33,766 bases of DNA from Actinomycetes bacterium (GTDB lineage: Bacteria; Actinomycetota; Acidimicrobiia; Acidimicrobiales; Palsa-688): contig JAJYLA010000025.1 of assembly GCA_021788115.1 (NCBI GenBank), positions 1 through 33,766 on the forward strand, written 5' to 3'. The notes beneath the pieces are model-generated. The model was not told the DNA's origin. It did not search any database and worked only from the letters and a program-made list of their open reading frames with translations. The position numbers were made by a program, and so were the translations under genes. This document shows, one piece after another, positions 7,484-15,895 of this stretch (position 1 is its first letter; the number at the start of each line of letters is the position of its first letter).

Positions 7484-8575
7484 TCAGCCGGCGCGGCGGG
7501 CCGGCGGCCCGAAGGACCGGATCCGGCGTGTCCCCGACACCGCCTCGATGCGGGCCTCCGCGAGGGACACGGCCGCGTCGACGGTCGTGGTGCCGGCGGC
7601 TTCGGCCCGCCGGAGCACCTCGGCGGTGGTCGCCCCGATGCGCCGCACCGCGTCGAGGGCGCGCTCGCGGTGGTAACCGACCAGCTCGTCGGCGATGTTG
7701 ATCACCCCGCCGGCGTTCACCATGAAGTCCGGGGCGTAGAGGATCCCCCGCTCTGCGAGCCGGGAGGCGTCGTCGTCCGTGTCGAGCTGGTTGTTCGCGG
7801 CGCCGACCACGGCACGGCAGCGCAGCTCGCCGATGGTGCGGGCGTTGAGCACGCCGCCGAGGGCGCACGGGGCGAAGATGTCGCACTCGACGGTGTGCGC
7901 GGCGGCCGGGTCGACCTGCTCGACGCCGAGCTCGCCGGCCAGGCGGTCGACCGCCGAGCGGTCGACGTCGGCGACGGTCACCTTGCTGCCGCCGGCGGCG
8001 AGCAGGCGGGCCAGGGCCGAGCCGACCTTGCCGACGCCCGCCACCACCACCCGCAACCCGCCCAGGTCCTCGCCCATGTGCTCGGCCGCCGCGCCCATGG
8101 CCCACCACACGCCGCGGGCCGTCGCCTCGGAGGGGTCGCCCGACCCCCCGAGCAGCGGGGACACCCCCGTCACGCAGCGGGTCTCGCGGGCGATGACGTC
8201 CATGTCGGCCTGCGTGGTTCCCACGTCCTCCGCGGTCAGGTAGCGGCCGCCCAGGCTGTCGAGGAAACGGGCGTAGGCCCGCAGCAGCGCCTCGGTCTTG
8301 GCGCTGGCGGGGTCGCCGACGATGACGGCCTTCCCCCCGCCGAGGTCCAGCCCGGCGAGGGCCGACTTGTAGGTCATGGCCCGCGCCAGGCGAAGGACGT
8401 CGGCGAGGGCGTCCTCGCCGGTCGCGTAGGGGTAGAACCGGGTGCCGCCGAGCGCCGGCCCGAGGGCCGTCGAGTGGATCGCCACGATCGCACGCAGCCC
8501 GGCGGGCGCGTCGTGGCAGAACACCACCTCCTCGTACTCGTCGCCCAGGCGCTCCCAGATGTCCGTCGTCGTCAC
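7484..8575 (-). CDS. vdh: Glu/Leu/Phe/Val dehydrogenase, valine-dehydrogenase type
   Basis: Oxidatively deaminates a branched-chain amino acid to the 2-oxoacid with NAD+. The 363-residue protein shows the Streptomyces Vdh-like block HSTALGPALGGTRFYPYA, substrate and catalytic lysines Lys70 (TYKSALAGLD) and Lys82 (LGGGKAV), and the Rossmann glycine motif VAGVGKVGSALA. Valine versus leucine preference cannot be told by eye. Two GTG codons are possible: 8575 is preferred because a TAACGT -10-like element (8583-8588) ends 7 nt upstream and there is no Shine-Dalgarno, fitting a leaderless mRNA; 8584 would lie inside that element. The same frame stays open for nearly 5 kb upstream, but only as the shadow of lhr. 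Confidence 0.92.
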   Translation of the reverse strand: MTTTDIWERLGDEYEEVVFCHDAPAGLRAIVAIHSTALGPALGGTRFYPYATGEDALADVLRLARAMTYKSALAGLDLGGGKAVIVGDPASAKTEALLRAYARFLDSLGGRYLTAEDVGTTQADMDVIARETRCVTGVSPLLGGSGDPSEATARGVWWAMGAAAEHMGEDLGGLRVVVAGVGKVGSALARLLAAGGSKVTVADVDRSAVDRLAGELGVEQVDPAAAHTVECDIFAPCALGGVLNARTIGELRCRAVVGAANNQLDTDDDASRLAERGILYAPDFMVNAGGVINIADELVGYHRERALDAVRRIGATTAEVLRRAEAAGTTTVDAAVSLAEARIEAVSGTRRIRSFGPPARRAG

Positions 8576-8582
8576 GCGGGTC

Positions 8583-8588
8583 ACGTTA
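8583..8588 (-). promoter_or_regulatory. Leaderless-type -10 element of vdh
   Basis: TAACGT on the minus strand ends 7 nt before the GTG at 8575, the spacing that places the transcription start at or next to the start codon. No Shine-Dalgarno sequence is present. Confidence 0.4.
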
Positions 8589-8677
8589 CGCCCGGCGCCG
8601 CGGCGGGCGCCGGCCCCGGCCGGGTGACCCCCCAGGAGATGACCAAAGCCTCTGGAGGCCGCCACCCCGGCCGTGCC

Positions 8678-8691
8678 TTGCTGGAAAGCAA
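8678..8691. promoter_or_regulatory. Small inverted repeat upstream of the 8714 gene
   Basis: TTGCT-GGAA-AGCAA is a perfect 5-bp-arm inverted repeat 22 bp before the ATG, in the divergent region shared with vdh. It could be an operator half-site pair or a 5' hairpin; it is too short to assign. Confidence 0.25.
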
Positions 8692-8713
8692 CGAGACGGG
8701 GAGGTGGCGAGGA

Positions 8714-9202
8714 ATGGAGGTGGGTGTGCACCAGAGGGTTCCCCGAGGATGGGGGTCGCCGGCGGCGGGCCGCCGCCTGCCGCGCCTGCTCATCGAGGAC
8801 GACGACCCGGTAGCCGCCGTGTCGGACTTCACGGTGTTTCGCGACGCCGGCTTCGACGTGGCGTTCTGCAGCGGGCCCGGCGCCGACCCGAAGAAGTGCC
8901 CGCTCCGGCGGGGCGAGCCCTGCTCCCTCGTCGCCGGGTCCGACGTGGTGCTCCACGTGCTGCCGCCCACGCTGGGGATCGCCCCGGAGATACGCCGGCG
9001 CCACCCGTTCATCCCCGTGGTGACCGCCGCCCCGCGGGGCCACGGCGACTCCGCCGGCGCGACCGGGGGGCTGGCCGGCGGTGGCGGCGCCGGGGACATC
9101 TCCCTCGCGGGGACGGACCTGCCGGTGTCCGCATCGCTCGAGGCGCAGGTCCGGGCGCTCCGCGAGGCCCTCGCAAGGGCAAACATACGTTCGGGGCGGT
9201 AG
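8714..9202 (+). CDS. Hypothetical receiver-like protein with cysteine motif
   Basis: 162-residue soluble protein of unknown function. After a basic N-terminus, LLIEDDDPVAAVSDFTVFRD resembles the start of a response-regulator receiver domain (beta-1 plus acidic cluster), and SDVVLHVL could be the following beta strand. Between them lies a cysteine arrangement, AFCSGPG then KKCPLRRGEPCSLV, which receivers do not have. The second half is Gly-rich and ends in a short amphipathic helix. I recognise CPLxxGxxC-type motifs as recurring in actinobacterial hypothetical proteins, but know no assigned role. ATG start with GGGGAGG 9 nt upstream. Its last codons overlap the lhr promoter. A lone degenerate receiver or a metal- or thiol-responsive protein are both possible. 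Confidence 0.7.
   Translation: MEVGVHQRVPRGWGSPAAGRRLPRLLIEDDDPVAAVSDFTVFRDAGFDVAFCSGPGADPKKCPLRRGEPCSLVAGSDVVLHVLPPTLGIAPEIRRRHPFIPVVTAAPRGHGDSAGATGGLAGGGGAGDISLAGTDLPVSASLEAQVRALREALARANIRSGR
9180..9193 (+). promoter_or_regulatory. LexA (SOS) box of lhr
   Basis: CAAACATACGTTCG matches 13 of 14 positions of the actinobacterial/mycobacterial SOS box CGAAC-N4-GTTCG; only the second base (A for G) differs. It lies 7 bp upstream of the lhr -10 element, exactly where bound LexA would occlude RNA polymerase. The gene controlled encodes a helicase of the DNA-damage response, which makes a chance match less likely. Confidence 0.65.
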
Positions 9203-9205
9203 CAT
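9200..9205 (+). promoter_or_regulatory. -10 element of lhr, leaderless start
   Basis: TAGCAT ends 6 nt before the ATG at 9212, putting the transcription start on or next to the start codon. No Shine-Dalgarno sequence precedes the ATG. The element overlaps the stop codon of the upstream gene. Confidence 0.5.
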
Positions 9206-9211
9206 GGCGGG

Positions 9212-12200
9212 ATGGTCGACACCTCGACCGTCCCCCGCAGCGCTGACCGCTTCGCCGGCGGGCCGGCGGAGGGCTCGGAGGGCGCCGCTCCAGCCGGCTT
9301 CCACCCCGCGGTGGCGGGGTGGTTCGCGCAGCGCTTCCCGGACGGCCCCACCGGGGCGCAGGCCGCCGGCTGGCCGCTGATCGCCGCGGGGCGCGACACG
9401 CTGATCGCGGCGCCGACGGGGTCGGGCAAGACGCTGGCCGGCTTCCTGGTGGCGATCGACGCGCTGTACCGGGCGCACGCCGCAGGGCAGGACGTGGCGT
9501 CCGCGGCGCGCGTCGTCTACGTGTCTCCGCTCAAGGCGCTGGCGGTCGATATCGCGGACAACCTCGAGCGGCCGCTGCGGGAGATCGCCGCGGTGGCATC
9601 GGGGATGGGCCTCGATCCGGCGCCGATCTCGGTGGCGGTCCGCACGGGCGACACCACCGCCTCCCAGCGGGCGGCCATGGTGCGCCGGCCCCCGAGCTTC
9701 GTCGTGACGACCCCCGAGTCGCTCTACCTGCTGCTCACGAGCGGGCGGGGCCGCGAAGCGCTGCGGACCGTGGACACGGTCATCGTCGACGAGATCCACG
9801 CGGTCGCGCGCGACAAGCGCGGATCGCATCTCGCGCTCAGCCTCGAGCGCCTCGACGCCGTCTGCGACCGGCGCCCGGTGCGCGTGGGCCTGTCCGCCAC
9901 GCAGCGGCCGATCGAGCTGGTGGGACGGCTGCTGGTGGGCGACCGGCCGCCGCCGGCCGTCGTCGACGTCGGCCACCGCCGCGACCTCGACCTCGCCCTC
10001 GAGCTGCCCGAAGGAGAGCTCGAGGCGGTCGCCTCGGCCGGGCAGATGGGCGACGTGCTGGACCGCATCGCCTCGCTCGTGCGCGAGCACCGCACGACGC
10101 TGGTGTTCGTCAACACCCGCCGGCTGGCGGAGCGCCTCGCCCACCAGCTGGGTGAACGCCTCGGCGACGACGTCGTGGCGGCCCACCACGGCAGCCTCTC
10201 CAAGGAGCGCCGCTACCGGGTCGAGACGCGGCTGCGCGCCGGCGACCTGAAGGCGCTCGTCGCCACGGCGTCCCTGGAGCTGGGCATCGACATCGGCCCC
10301 GTCGAGCTGGTGTGCCAGATCGGCTCGCCGCGCAGCATCGCGACCTTCCTCCAGCGCGTGGGCCGCTCCAACCACAGCCGGGCCGGAACCCCGAAGGGCC
10401 GCCTTTTTCCCCTGACCCGCGACGAGCTCGTCGAGTGCGCCGCGCTCCTCGCGGCGGTGCGCGCCGGGCGCCTCGACGCCATCGTCCCCGCACGGCTGCC
10501 GCTCGACATCCTGGCCCAGCAGATCGTCGCCGAGGTCGCCGCCGGCGACCGGGCCGTAGACGACCTGTACGAGACGGTGCGGCGCGCCGCCCCCTACACC
10601 GAGCTCACGCGGGCGCAGTTCGACGCGGTCCTCGGCCTCGTGAGCGACGGCATCGTGACCGGGCGGGGCCGGCGGGGCGCGTACCTCCACCACGACCGGG
10701 TCAACGGAGAGCTCCGGGCCCGCAAGGGCGCCCGCCTCGCCGCCGTCACCTCCGGGGGGGCCATCCCCGAGATGGGCGACTACCGGGTGGTCGCCGAGCC
10801 CGACGATCTCTTCGTCGGCACCGTCAACGAGGATTGGGCCGTCGAGTCGATGGCCGGCGACATCTTCCTGCTCGGCAGCCACTCGTGGCAGATCCGCAAG
10901 GTCGAGCCGGGGGTGGTGCGCGTCCGCGACGCCGGTGACCGGCCGCCCACCGTCCCGTTCTGGCTGGGCGAGGCGCCGGCGCGCACCGCGGAGCTGTCGG
11001 CGGGGGTCTCGGACCTGCGCCGGCGGGTCGGAGAGCTGCTCGCGGCCGGCGACCCCGACGGCGCCCGGCGCTGGCTGGAGGGCGCCGCCGGAGTCGACGC
11101 CGACGCGGCCGCGATGATCGTGGACTACCTGGCCGCCGGGCGCGCCGCCCTCGGGGTGGTGCCGACGCAGAGCGACGTCGTGCTGGAGCGTTTTTTCGAC
11201 GACACCGGGGGCATGCAGCTGGTCGTGCACGCCCCGTTCGGGGGGCGGATCAACCGTGCGCTCGGCCTGGCGCTGCGCAAGAAGTTCTGCCGCGCGTTCA
11301 ACTTCGAGCTGCAGGCGGCGGCCACCGACGACGCGGTGGTGCTGTCCCTCGGCCTGCTGCACAGCTTCCCGCTCGAGGAGGTTCCCCGCTACCTGTCCAG
11401 CCGCGGGGTCGCCGACACGCTGGAGCACGCCATCTTGGATTCGCCGATGTTCCAGGCGCGCTGGCGCTGGAACCTCAACCGTTCGCTCATGGTGCTCCGC
11501 TTCCGCGGCGGCCGGCGCAACCCGCCGCCGCTTCAGCGGATGGAGTCCGACGACCTGCTCGCAGCGGTGTTCCCCCAGGCGGCCGCCTGCCAGGACAACA
11601 TCACCGGGCCCATCGAGATCCCCGACCACATCCTGGTCCGCCAGACGATCGACGACACGCTGCACGAGGCGCTCGATGTCGACGGCATCCGGTCCCTGCT
11701 GGAGGGGGTCGAGGCGGGGGAGATCCGGGTCCATTGCCGGGACACGACCGAGCCGTCGGTGCTCGCCCACGAGATCATCACCGCGCGGCCCTACGCCTTC
11801 CTCGACGACGAGGAGCTCCAGAACCGGCGCACGAACGCCGTCCAGCTGCGCCGCGGCCTGCCGGTCGACCTGAGCGCCATCGGCTCCCTCGAGCAGGGCG
11901 CCATCGACCGCGTGCACGCCGAGATCGCCCCCGCCCCCCGGACCGCCGACGAGCTCCACGACCTGCTCTCCTCGGTGGTCCTGCTGCGCCCCCGCCCCGA
12001 GTGGGGCCCGCTGTGGTCGCAGCTGGCCGAGCGGGGCCGGGGGCAGGTGATCGCCGGCGCCGGGGGGGCCGGCGGTGCGGCCGCCGGCGGCGGTGCCGGC
12101 GGCGGGGGGCTGTGGTGCACCACCGAGGCGCTCGCCGAGGCGCAGGCCGCCCTCGCGGGGGACGACGCAGCGGTCGCTCGGACTCTGCGCGGCCACCTCG

Positions 12201-13495
12201 AGCTTGCCGGCGTGACCACCGAGGCCGAGCTGTGCGCCGCCACCACCCTCCCCGCCGGCAGGGTGGCTGCGGGGCTGGCGATCCTGCAGCACGAGGGTTT
12301 CGCCATGCAGGGCCGGTACAGCGCCGGCGGCGGTGCCGAGTGGGTCGCCCGCCGGCTCCTCGCCCGCATGCACGGCTACTCGCGGCGCTCCCGCCGCCAG
12401 GCCTTCGAGGCGGTATCGGCGCAGGACTTCATGCGTTTCCTTCTCCGCTGGCAGCACGTGGCCCCCGGCACCGCGCTTTCCGGGGAGGAGGGCCTGCTGG
12501 CGGTGCTCGAGCAGCTGCAGGGCTTCGAAGCCGCCGCCGGCGCCTGGGAGGGCGAGCTGCTGGCGAGGCGGCTGGGCCGCTACGAGCCGGCCTGGTTGGA
12601 CGGTCTCTGCCATGCCGGCGAGGTGGCGTGGCTGCGGCTCACCCCCCGCCCTCGCGGCAACCCTGGCGCGCCCAGCGGCGCCGGCCCGTCTAGGGCGACG
12701 CCGATCGCGGTCGTGCGCCGGGCGGACCTCGCCTGGCTGCTGGCGGCGGCGCGCGGCGGCGAGGATCCCGAGCCGCCCGCCGTCGGCGCGACCGCGGAAG
12801 TGCTCGAGGTCCTCCGCGACCGCGGCGCCAGCTTCGCCGCGGACCTCGCCGCGGCCACACGACGGCTGCCCGGCGACGTCGAGCGCGCCCTGTGGGACGG
12901 GGTCGCGCGAGGGCTCGTCATGTGCGACGGGTTCGCCGCTATCCGCTCCAGGGTTCGCGCACCCCGCACCGCCCCGAGCCGGGCACGGCTGTCGCGGCTG
13001 CGCCGCCTGGAGCCCTCCGCCGGCGCCGCGGCGGGCCGCTGGTCGCTGGTCCCCTCCGTCGCCGGCGCAGCCGCCGGCGGGGTCGCCGCAGCCGCCGGCG
13101 GGGTCGCCACCCTGGACGACGTCGACCGCCACGACCTGGCCGAGGCGGTGGCGGAGCAGCTTCTCGAGCGGTGGGGTGTCCTGTTCCGTGACCTGGCGGT
13201 GCGCGACGGGCTGCGCCTGCCCTGGAGGGAGGTGCAGTGGGCGCTGCGCCGGCTGGAGGATCGCGGGCTCATACGGGGCGGCCGCTTCGTGGCCGGGTTC
13301 AGCGGCGAGCAGTACGCCCTGCCCTCGGCGGTGGAGCAGCTGACCCGCGTGCGGAAGACGCCGCGCGCCGGCGAGCACGTCGCGCTCAACGCGACCGACC
13401 CCCTGAACCTGGTCGGCGTCATCGTGGCCGGTGACACCGTCGCCGCCGTTCGGACCAACGAGGTCGTCTACGTCGACGGCCTTCCCCCCGCCTGA
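9212..13495 (+). CDS. lhr: Lhr-family ATP-dependent helicase
   Basis: Large superfamily-2 3'-5' helicase, 1427 residues, close to the roughly 1500 of mycobacterial Lhr, which unwinds RNA:DNA hybrids and is DNA-damage inducible. Visible motifs: Walker A APTGSGKT with Lys73, motif Ia YVSPLKALAVDI, DEIH box at 193-196, and motif VI QRVGRSNH at 381-388. Order: two RecA domains (to about 440), winged helix, the Lhr-specific barrel domain (to about 860), then the long C-terminal region with winged-helix-like repeats. Two low-complexity linkers, Gly/Ala-rich near residue 955 and a duplicated AAAGGVA unit near 1288-1299, separate C-terminal modules. A LexA box and -10 element precede the ATG. No nei-type glycosylase gene follows, unlike mycobacteria; kbl converges after 31 bp. 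Confidence 0.95.
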   Translation: MVDTSTVPRSADRFAGGPAEGSEGAAPAGFHPAVAGWFAQRFPDGPTGAQAAGWPLIAAGRDTLIAAPTGSGKTLAGFLVAIDALYRAHAAGQDVASAARVVYVSPLKALAVDIADNLERPLREIAAVASGMGLDPAPISVAVRTGDTTASQRAAMVRRPPSFVVTTPESLYLLLTSGRGREALRTVDTVIVDEIHAVARDKRGSHLALSLERLDAVCDRRPVRVGLSATQRPIELVGRLLVGDRPPPAVVDVGHRRDLDLALELPEGELEAVASAGQMGDVLDRIASLVREHRTTLVFVNTRRLAERLAHQLGERLGDDVVAAHHGSLSKERRYRVETRLRAGDLKALVATASLELGIDIGPVELVCQIGSPRSIATFLQRVGRSNHSRAGTPKGRLFPLTRDELVECAALLAAVRAGRLDAIVPARLPLDILAQQIVAEVAAGDRAVDDLYETVRRAAPYTELTRAQFDAVLGLVSDGIVTGRGRRGAYLHHDRVNGELRARKGARLAAVTSGGAIPEMGDYRVVAEPDDLFVGTVNEDWAVESMAGDIFLLGSHSWQIRKVEPGVVRVRDAGDRPPTVPFWLGEAPARTAELSAGVSDLRRRVGELLAAGDPDGARRWLEGAAGVDADAAAMIVDYLAAGRAALGVVPTQSDVVLERFFDDTGGMQLVVHAPFGGRINRALGLALRKKFCRAFNFELQAAATDDAVVLSLGLLHSFPLEEVPRYLSSRGVADTLEHAILDSPMFQARWRWNLNRSLMVLRFRGGRRNPPPLQRMESDDLLAAVFPQAAACQDNITGPIEIPDHILVRQTIDDTLHEALDVDGIRSLLEGVEAGEIRVHCRDTTEPSVLAHEIITARPYAFLDDEELQNRRTNAVQLRRGLPVDLSAIGSLEQGAIDRVHAEIAPAPRTADELHDLLSSVVLLRPRPEWGPLWSQLAERGRGQVIAGAGGAGGAAAGGGAGGGGLWCTTEALAEAQAALAGDDAAVARTLRGHLELAGVTTEAELCAATTLPAGRVAAGLAILQHEGFAMQGRYSAGGGAEWVARRLLARMHGYSRRSRRQAFEAVSAQDFMRFLLRWQHVAPGTALSGEEGLLAVLEQLQGFEAAAGAWEGELLARRLGRYEPAWLDGLCHAGEVAWLRLTPRPRGNPGAPSGAGPSRATPIAVVRRADLAWLLAAARGGEDPEPPAVGATAEVLEVLRDRGASFAADLAAATRRLPGDVERALWDGVARGLVMCDGFAAIRSRVRAPRTAPSRARLSRLRRLEPSAGAAAGRWSLVPSVAGAAAGGVAAAAGGVATLDDVDRHDLAEAVAEQLLERWGVLFRDLAVRDGLRLPWREVQWALRRLEDRGLIRGGRFVAGFSGEQYALPSAVEQLTRVRKTPRAGEHVALNATDPLNLVGVIVAGDTVAAVRTNEVVYVDGLPPA
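13067..13108 (+). repeat. 21-bp direct repeat inside lhr linker (2 copies)
   Basis: Two identical 21-bp units, 13067-13087 and 13088-13108, each beginning GCAGCCGCC and ending GGGGTCGCC, encode AAAGGVA twice. It is an in-frame duplication in a flexible linker of Lhr, probably from replication slippage. Confidence 0.85.
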
Positions 13496-13526
13496 CCCGT
13501 CTTGGCTCGCGGGGGCGCTGCCCCGG

Positions 13527-14747
13527 CTACGAGAAGGCCGACAGGGTCGCGAGGACCTCGTCGATGTCCGCTTCGGTGTGGTCGGCGGACACCTGGAAAC
13601 GGATCTCCTCCTGCCCGCGCGGAACGACCGGATAGCTCAGCCCGGTGACGAGCACCCCCTGCTCGCGCAGGTGCCGCACCAGCCGCTGCGTGAGGTCGGT
13701 GTCCCGGGTGAGCAGGGGCACCACCGGGTGCTCGCCGGCGAGCGTCTCGAACCCGAGGCGCGCGAGTCCGTCCCGCAGGCGCTCGGTCATCGCGCGAAGG
13801 TGGGCGAGAAGCTCGAGGCCGGCGGGGCTGTCGAGCAGGTCGAGGGCGGCTTCCGCGGCGGCGGCTTCCGCCGGCGTGATGGGGTTGGAGTACACGTAAA
13901 AGGGCGACGTCTCGCGCAGGTAGTCGACCACGGCCTGGCTGCCGGCCACGTAGCCGCCGTTGACACCGAGCGCCTTGCCGAGCGTGGCGACGAGGATGTC
14001 CGCCCGGCCGCCCGTGGCCTCCTCGGTTCCCCTCCCCGACGCCCCGAAGGCACCCACACCGTGGGAGTCGTCCACCACGGTCACCGCGTTCTCGGCCCAC
14101 CGGTCGTCGTGCGCGGCGACCAGCTCCTGGATCTCCCGCAGAGGCGCGTTGTCGCCGCGCATGCTGAAGATGCCGTCGGTCACGACGACCGCCCGCTCGC
14201 AGGAGTCGCCGGCCTCGGCGAGGCACTTTTCGAGCTCGGCCAGGTCCAGATGGCGGTACACCATCTTCTTCTTCGGCTGGGCGAGGCGGATCGCGTTGAT
14301 GATGCAGTTGTGGTTGAGCTCGTCGCTGATCACGGCGGTGTCGGCGGTGATCAGCGGCGGCAGCACGCCCATGACCGTGGCGTAGGCCGAGCTGAAGATC
14401 ATGGCCGCCTCTCGGCCGTGGAACCGGGCAAGCCGGCGTTCCAGGCTTACGTGCGGGGCGTAGGTCCCGCTGATGAACCGGACGGCCTGCGGGCCGGCGC
14501 CGAAGGCCCGCGCGGCGCGCTCCTCCGCAGCGACCACGGGCTCGCGAAACGCCATGCCCAGGTACCCGTTCGAGCTCATCCGCACGAAAGGGCGCGATCC
14601 CTCACCTTCGAGGTGGTAGCGCGGGCCCCGGTCGCCGGCCGGCGGCTCGACCGCGGTGATCACGCTCTCCGCCCGCTTGCCGGCGCCGCGGCGGTCGATG
14701 TCGGCCAGCTGGCCCCGCAGGGCCTCGTCAAGGCGATTCGACGGCAT
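13527..14747 (-). CDS. kbl: 2-amino-3-ketobutyrate CoA ligase (glycine C-acetyltransferase)
   Basis: PLP enzyme of the alpha-oxoamine synthase family that splits 2-amino-3-ketobutyrate with CoA into glycine and acetyl-CoA. The 406-residue protein shows SSNGYLGMA, the aspartate-bearing VVDDSHGVGAFG and the PLP-lysine motif TLGKALG with Lys258. ATG start with a strong GGAGGG. It follows the threonine dehydrogenase gene by 17 bp in the same direction, so the two make the two-step threonine-to-glycine route; that context separates it from the related 5-aminolevulinate and 8-amino-7-oxononanoate synthases. Confidence 0.93.
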   Translation of the reverse strand: MPSNRLDEALRGQLADIDRRGAGKRAESVITAVEPPAGDRGPRYHLEGEGSRPFVRMSSNGYLGMAFREPVVAAEERAARAFGAGPQAVRFISGTYAPHVSLERRLARFHGREAAMIFSSAYATVMGVLPPLITADTAVISDELNHNCIINAIRLAQPKKKMVYRHLDLAELEKCLAEAGDSCERAVVVTDGIFSMRGDNAPLREIQELVAAHDDRWAENAVTVVDDSHGVGAFGASGRGTEEATGGRADILVATLGKALGVNGGYVAGSQAVVDYLRETSPFYVYSNPITPAEAAAAEAALDLLDSPAGLELLAHLRAMTERLRDGLARLGFETLAGEHPVVPLLTRDTDLTQRLVRHLREQGVLVTGLSYPVVPRGQEEIRFQVSADHTEADIDEVLATLSAFS

Positions 14748-14764
14748 GGGTGCTCCCTCCGTAA

Positions 14765-15748
14765 CTAGTCGGCGTACCGCCCGCCACCGCCCCAGCGCGC
14801 GGTCTTCGTGCGGCGGGCGATGTTCTCGAGCATGTCGGCCGTCATGGCATCGAGGTCGAACCTGGGAGCCCAGTCCCAGTCCAGCCGGGCAAGGCTGTCG
14901 TCGAGCGAGTTCGGCCAGGAGTCCGCTATGGCCTGGCGGGCGGGATCGATGTCGTAGTCGATGACGAAATCGGGGATGTACTTGCGGATCGCCGCCGTCA
15001 GGGATGCCGGCGTGGCGCTCATGGCCGTGATGTTGTAGGCGTTGCGGTGCGTCAGGCGGCCGGGGTCGGCCTCCATGATCTCGATCATCGCCCGGACGGC
15101 GTCGGGCATGTACATGAAGTCGAGCGTGCTGTCGGCCCGGAGGTAGCAGGTGTAGTGCCGGTGGCGGACCGCCTCGTGGAAGATGGCCACCGCGTAGTCG
15201 GTGGTGCCGCCGCCGGGTGGGGCGACGTAGGACACCAGCCCCGGCAGCCTGACTCCGCGGGTGTCGACCCGGAAGCGGCTGGCGTAGTAGTCGCACAGCA
15301 ACTCGGCGGCGACCTTGGTGATCCCGTACATCGTCGTCGGCCGCTGGATCGTGTCCTGGGGCGTGTGGTCGCGGGGCGTGGTCGGTCCGAACGCCCCGAT
15401 GGAGCTCGGGTGGAAGACGGCGCACCCGTGCTGGCGGGCCGCCTCGACGACCTGGTAGACGCTGCCCATGTTGACGTCCCACGCCACCATCGGCTTGGTC
15501 TCTGCAACGGCCGAGAGCACGGCTGCGAGGTGGTAGATCGTGTCGATGTCGTAGCGGCGGAGCACCACCTCGATCTGGTGGAGGCGCTGGCAGTCGACGT
15601 ACTCGAAGGGCCCGTCGGCTCCGTCCTGTCCGGTGGGCATGCGGATGTCGGAGGCCACCACGTTCTCGTTGCCGTATCGCTCCCGCAGCGCCGGCACGAG
15701 CTCGGAGCCGATCTGCCCGAGGGCCCCGGTCACGAGGATCCTTCGCAT
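14765..15748 (-). CDS. tdh: L-threonine 3-dehydrogenase, SDR (epimerase-like) type
   Basis: NAD-dependent extended short-chain dehydrogenase that oxidises threonine to 2-amino-3-ketobutyrate. The 327-residue protein begins ILVTGALGQIGSELV with the GxxGxxG nucleotide loop at residues 8-14, has SS at 115-116, and the catalytic pair Tyr141/Lys145 (MYGITK). LDFMYMPDAVRAMIEIM in the C-terminal half is typical of SDR threonine dehydrogenases. This is not the zinc-dependent Tdh of E. coli. The ATG at 15748 has AGAAGGG at normal spacing and is preferred over the GTG 24 nt upstream. First gene of a tdh-kbl unit. Confidence 0.92.
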   Translation of the reverse strand: MRRILVTGALGQIGSELVPALRERYGNENVVASDIRMPTGQDGADGPFEYVDCQRLHQIEVVLRRYDIDTIYHLAAVLSAVAETKPMVAWDVNMGSVYQVVEAARQHGCAVFHPSSIGAFGPTTPRDHTPQDTIQRPTTMYGITKVAAELLCDYYASRFRVDTRGVRLPGLVSYVAPPGGGTTDYAVAIFHEAVRHRHYTCYLRADSTLDFMYMPDAVRAMIEIMEADPGRLTHRNAYNITAMSATPASLTAAIRKYIPDFVIDYDIDPARQAIADSWPNSLDDSLARLDWDWAPRFDLDAMTADMLENIARRTKTARWGGGGRYAD

Positions 15749-15785
15749 TCTGACGCCCTTCTCGCCTTTCACGTCTGCGCTGCCG

Positions 15786-15804
15786 GGCGGCCGACCTGGC
15801 CGCC
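15786..15804. terminator. Weak hairpin between the DMFase-like gene and tdh
   Basis: GGCGGCC and GGCCGCC form a perfect 7-bp stem around GACCT. It lies about 90 bp past the stop of the upstream gene and 38 bp before the tdh start, on the tdh leader if transcription begins at a TAGGGT element (minus strand, 15824-15829). It could be a terminator, an attenuator or chance; no T-run follows. Confidence 0.25.
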
Positions 15805-15895
15805 GGGGCCTGTCCGCCTGGTCACCCTAACGTCGGAGGCCGGCGCCGTGGGCGAACGCCGCCCCAGCCGGGGCCGCCGGCCTCCCGCGGGGCGG

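Noticed and set aside
8585-13378. A minus-strand frame that stays open for 1964 codons through vdh and the whole antisense of lhr
   Set aside because: Only the first 363 residues of vdh have family similarity; the rest is the antisense of lhr motifs and is an effect of GC-rich codon use.
13512-13524. GGGGC-GCT-GCCCC hairpin in the 31-bp lhr/kbl gap as terminator
   Set aside because: The stem is only 5 bp and such pairings are expected by chance at this GC content.
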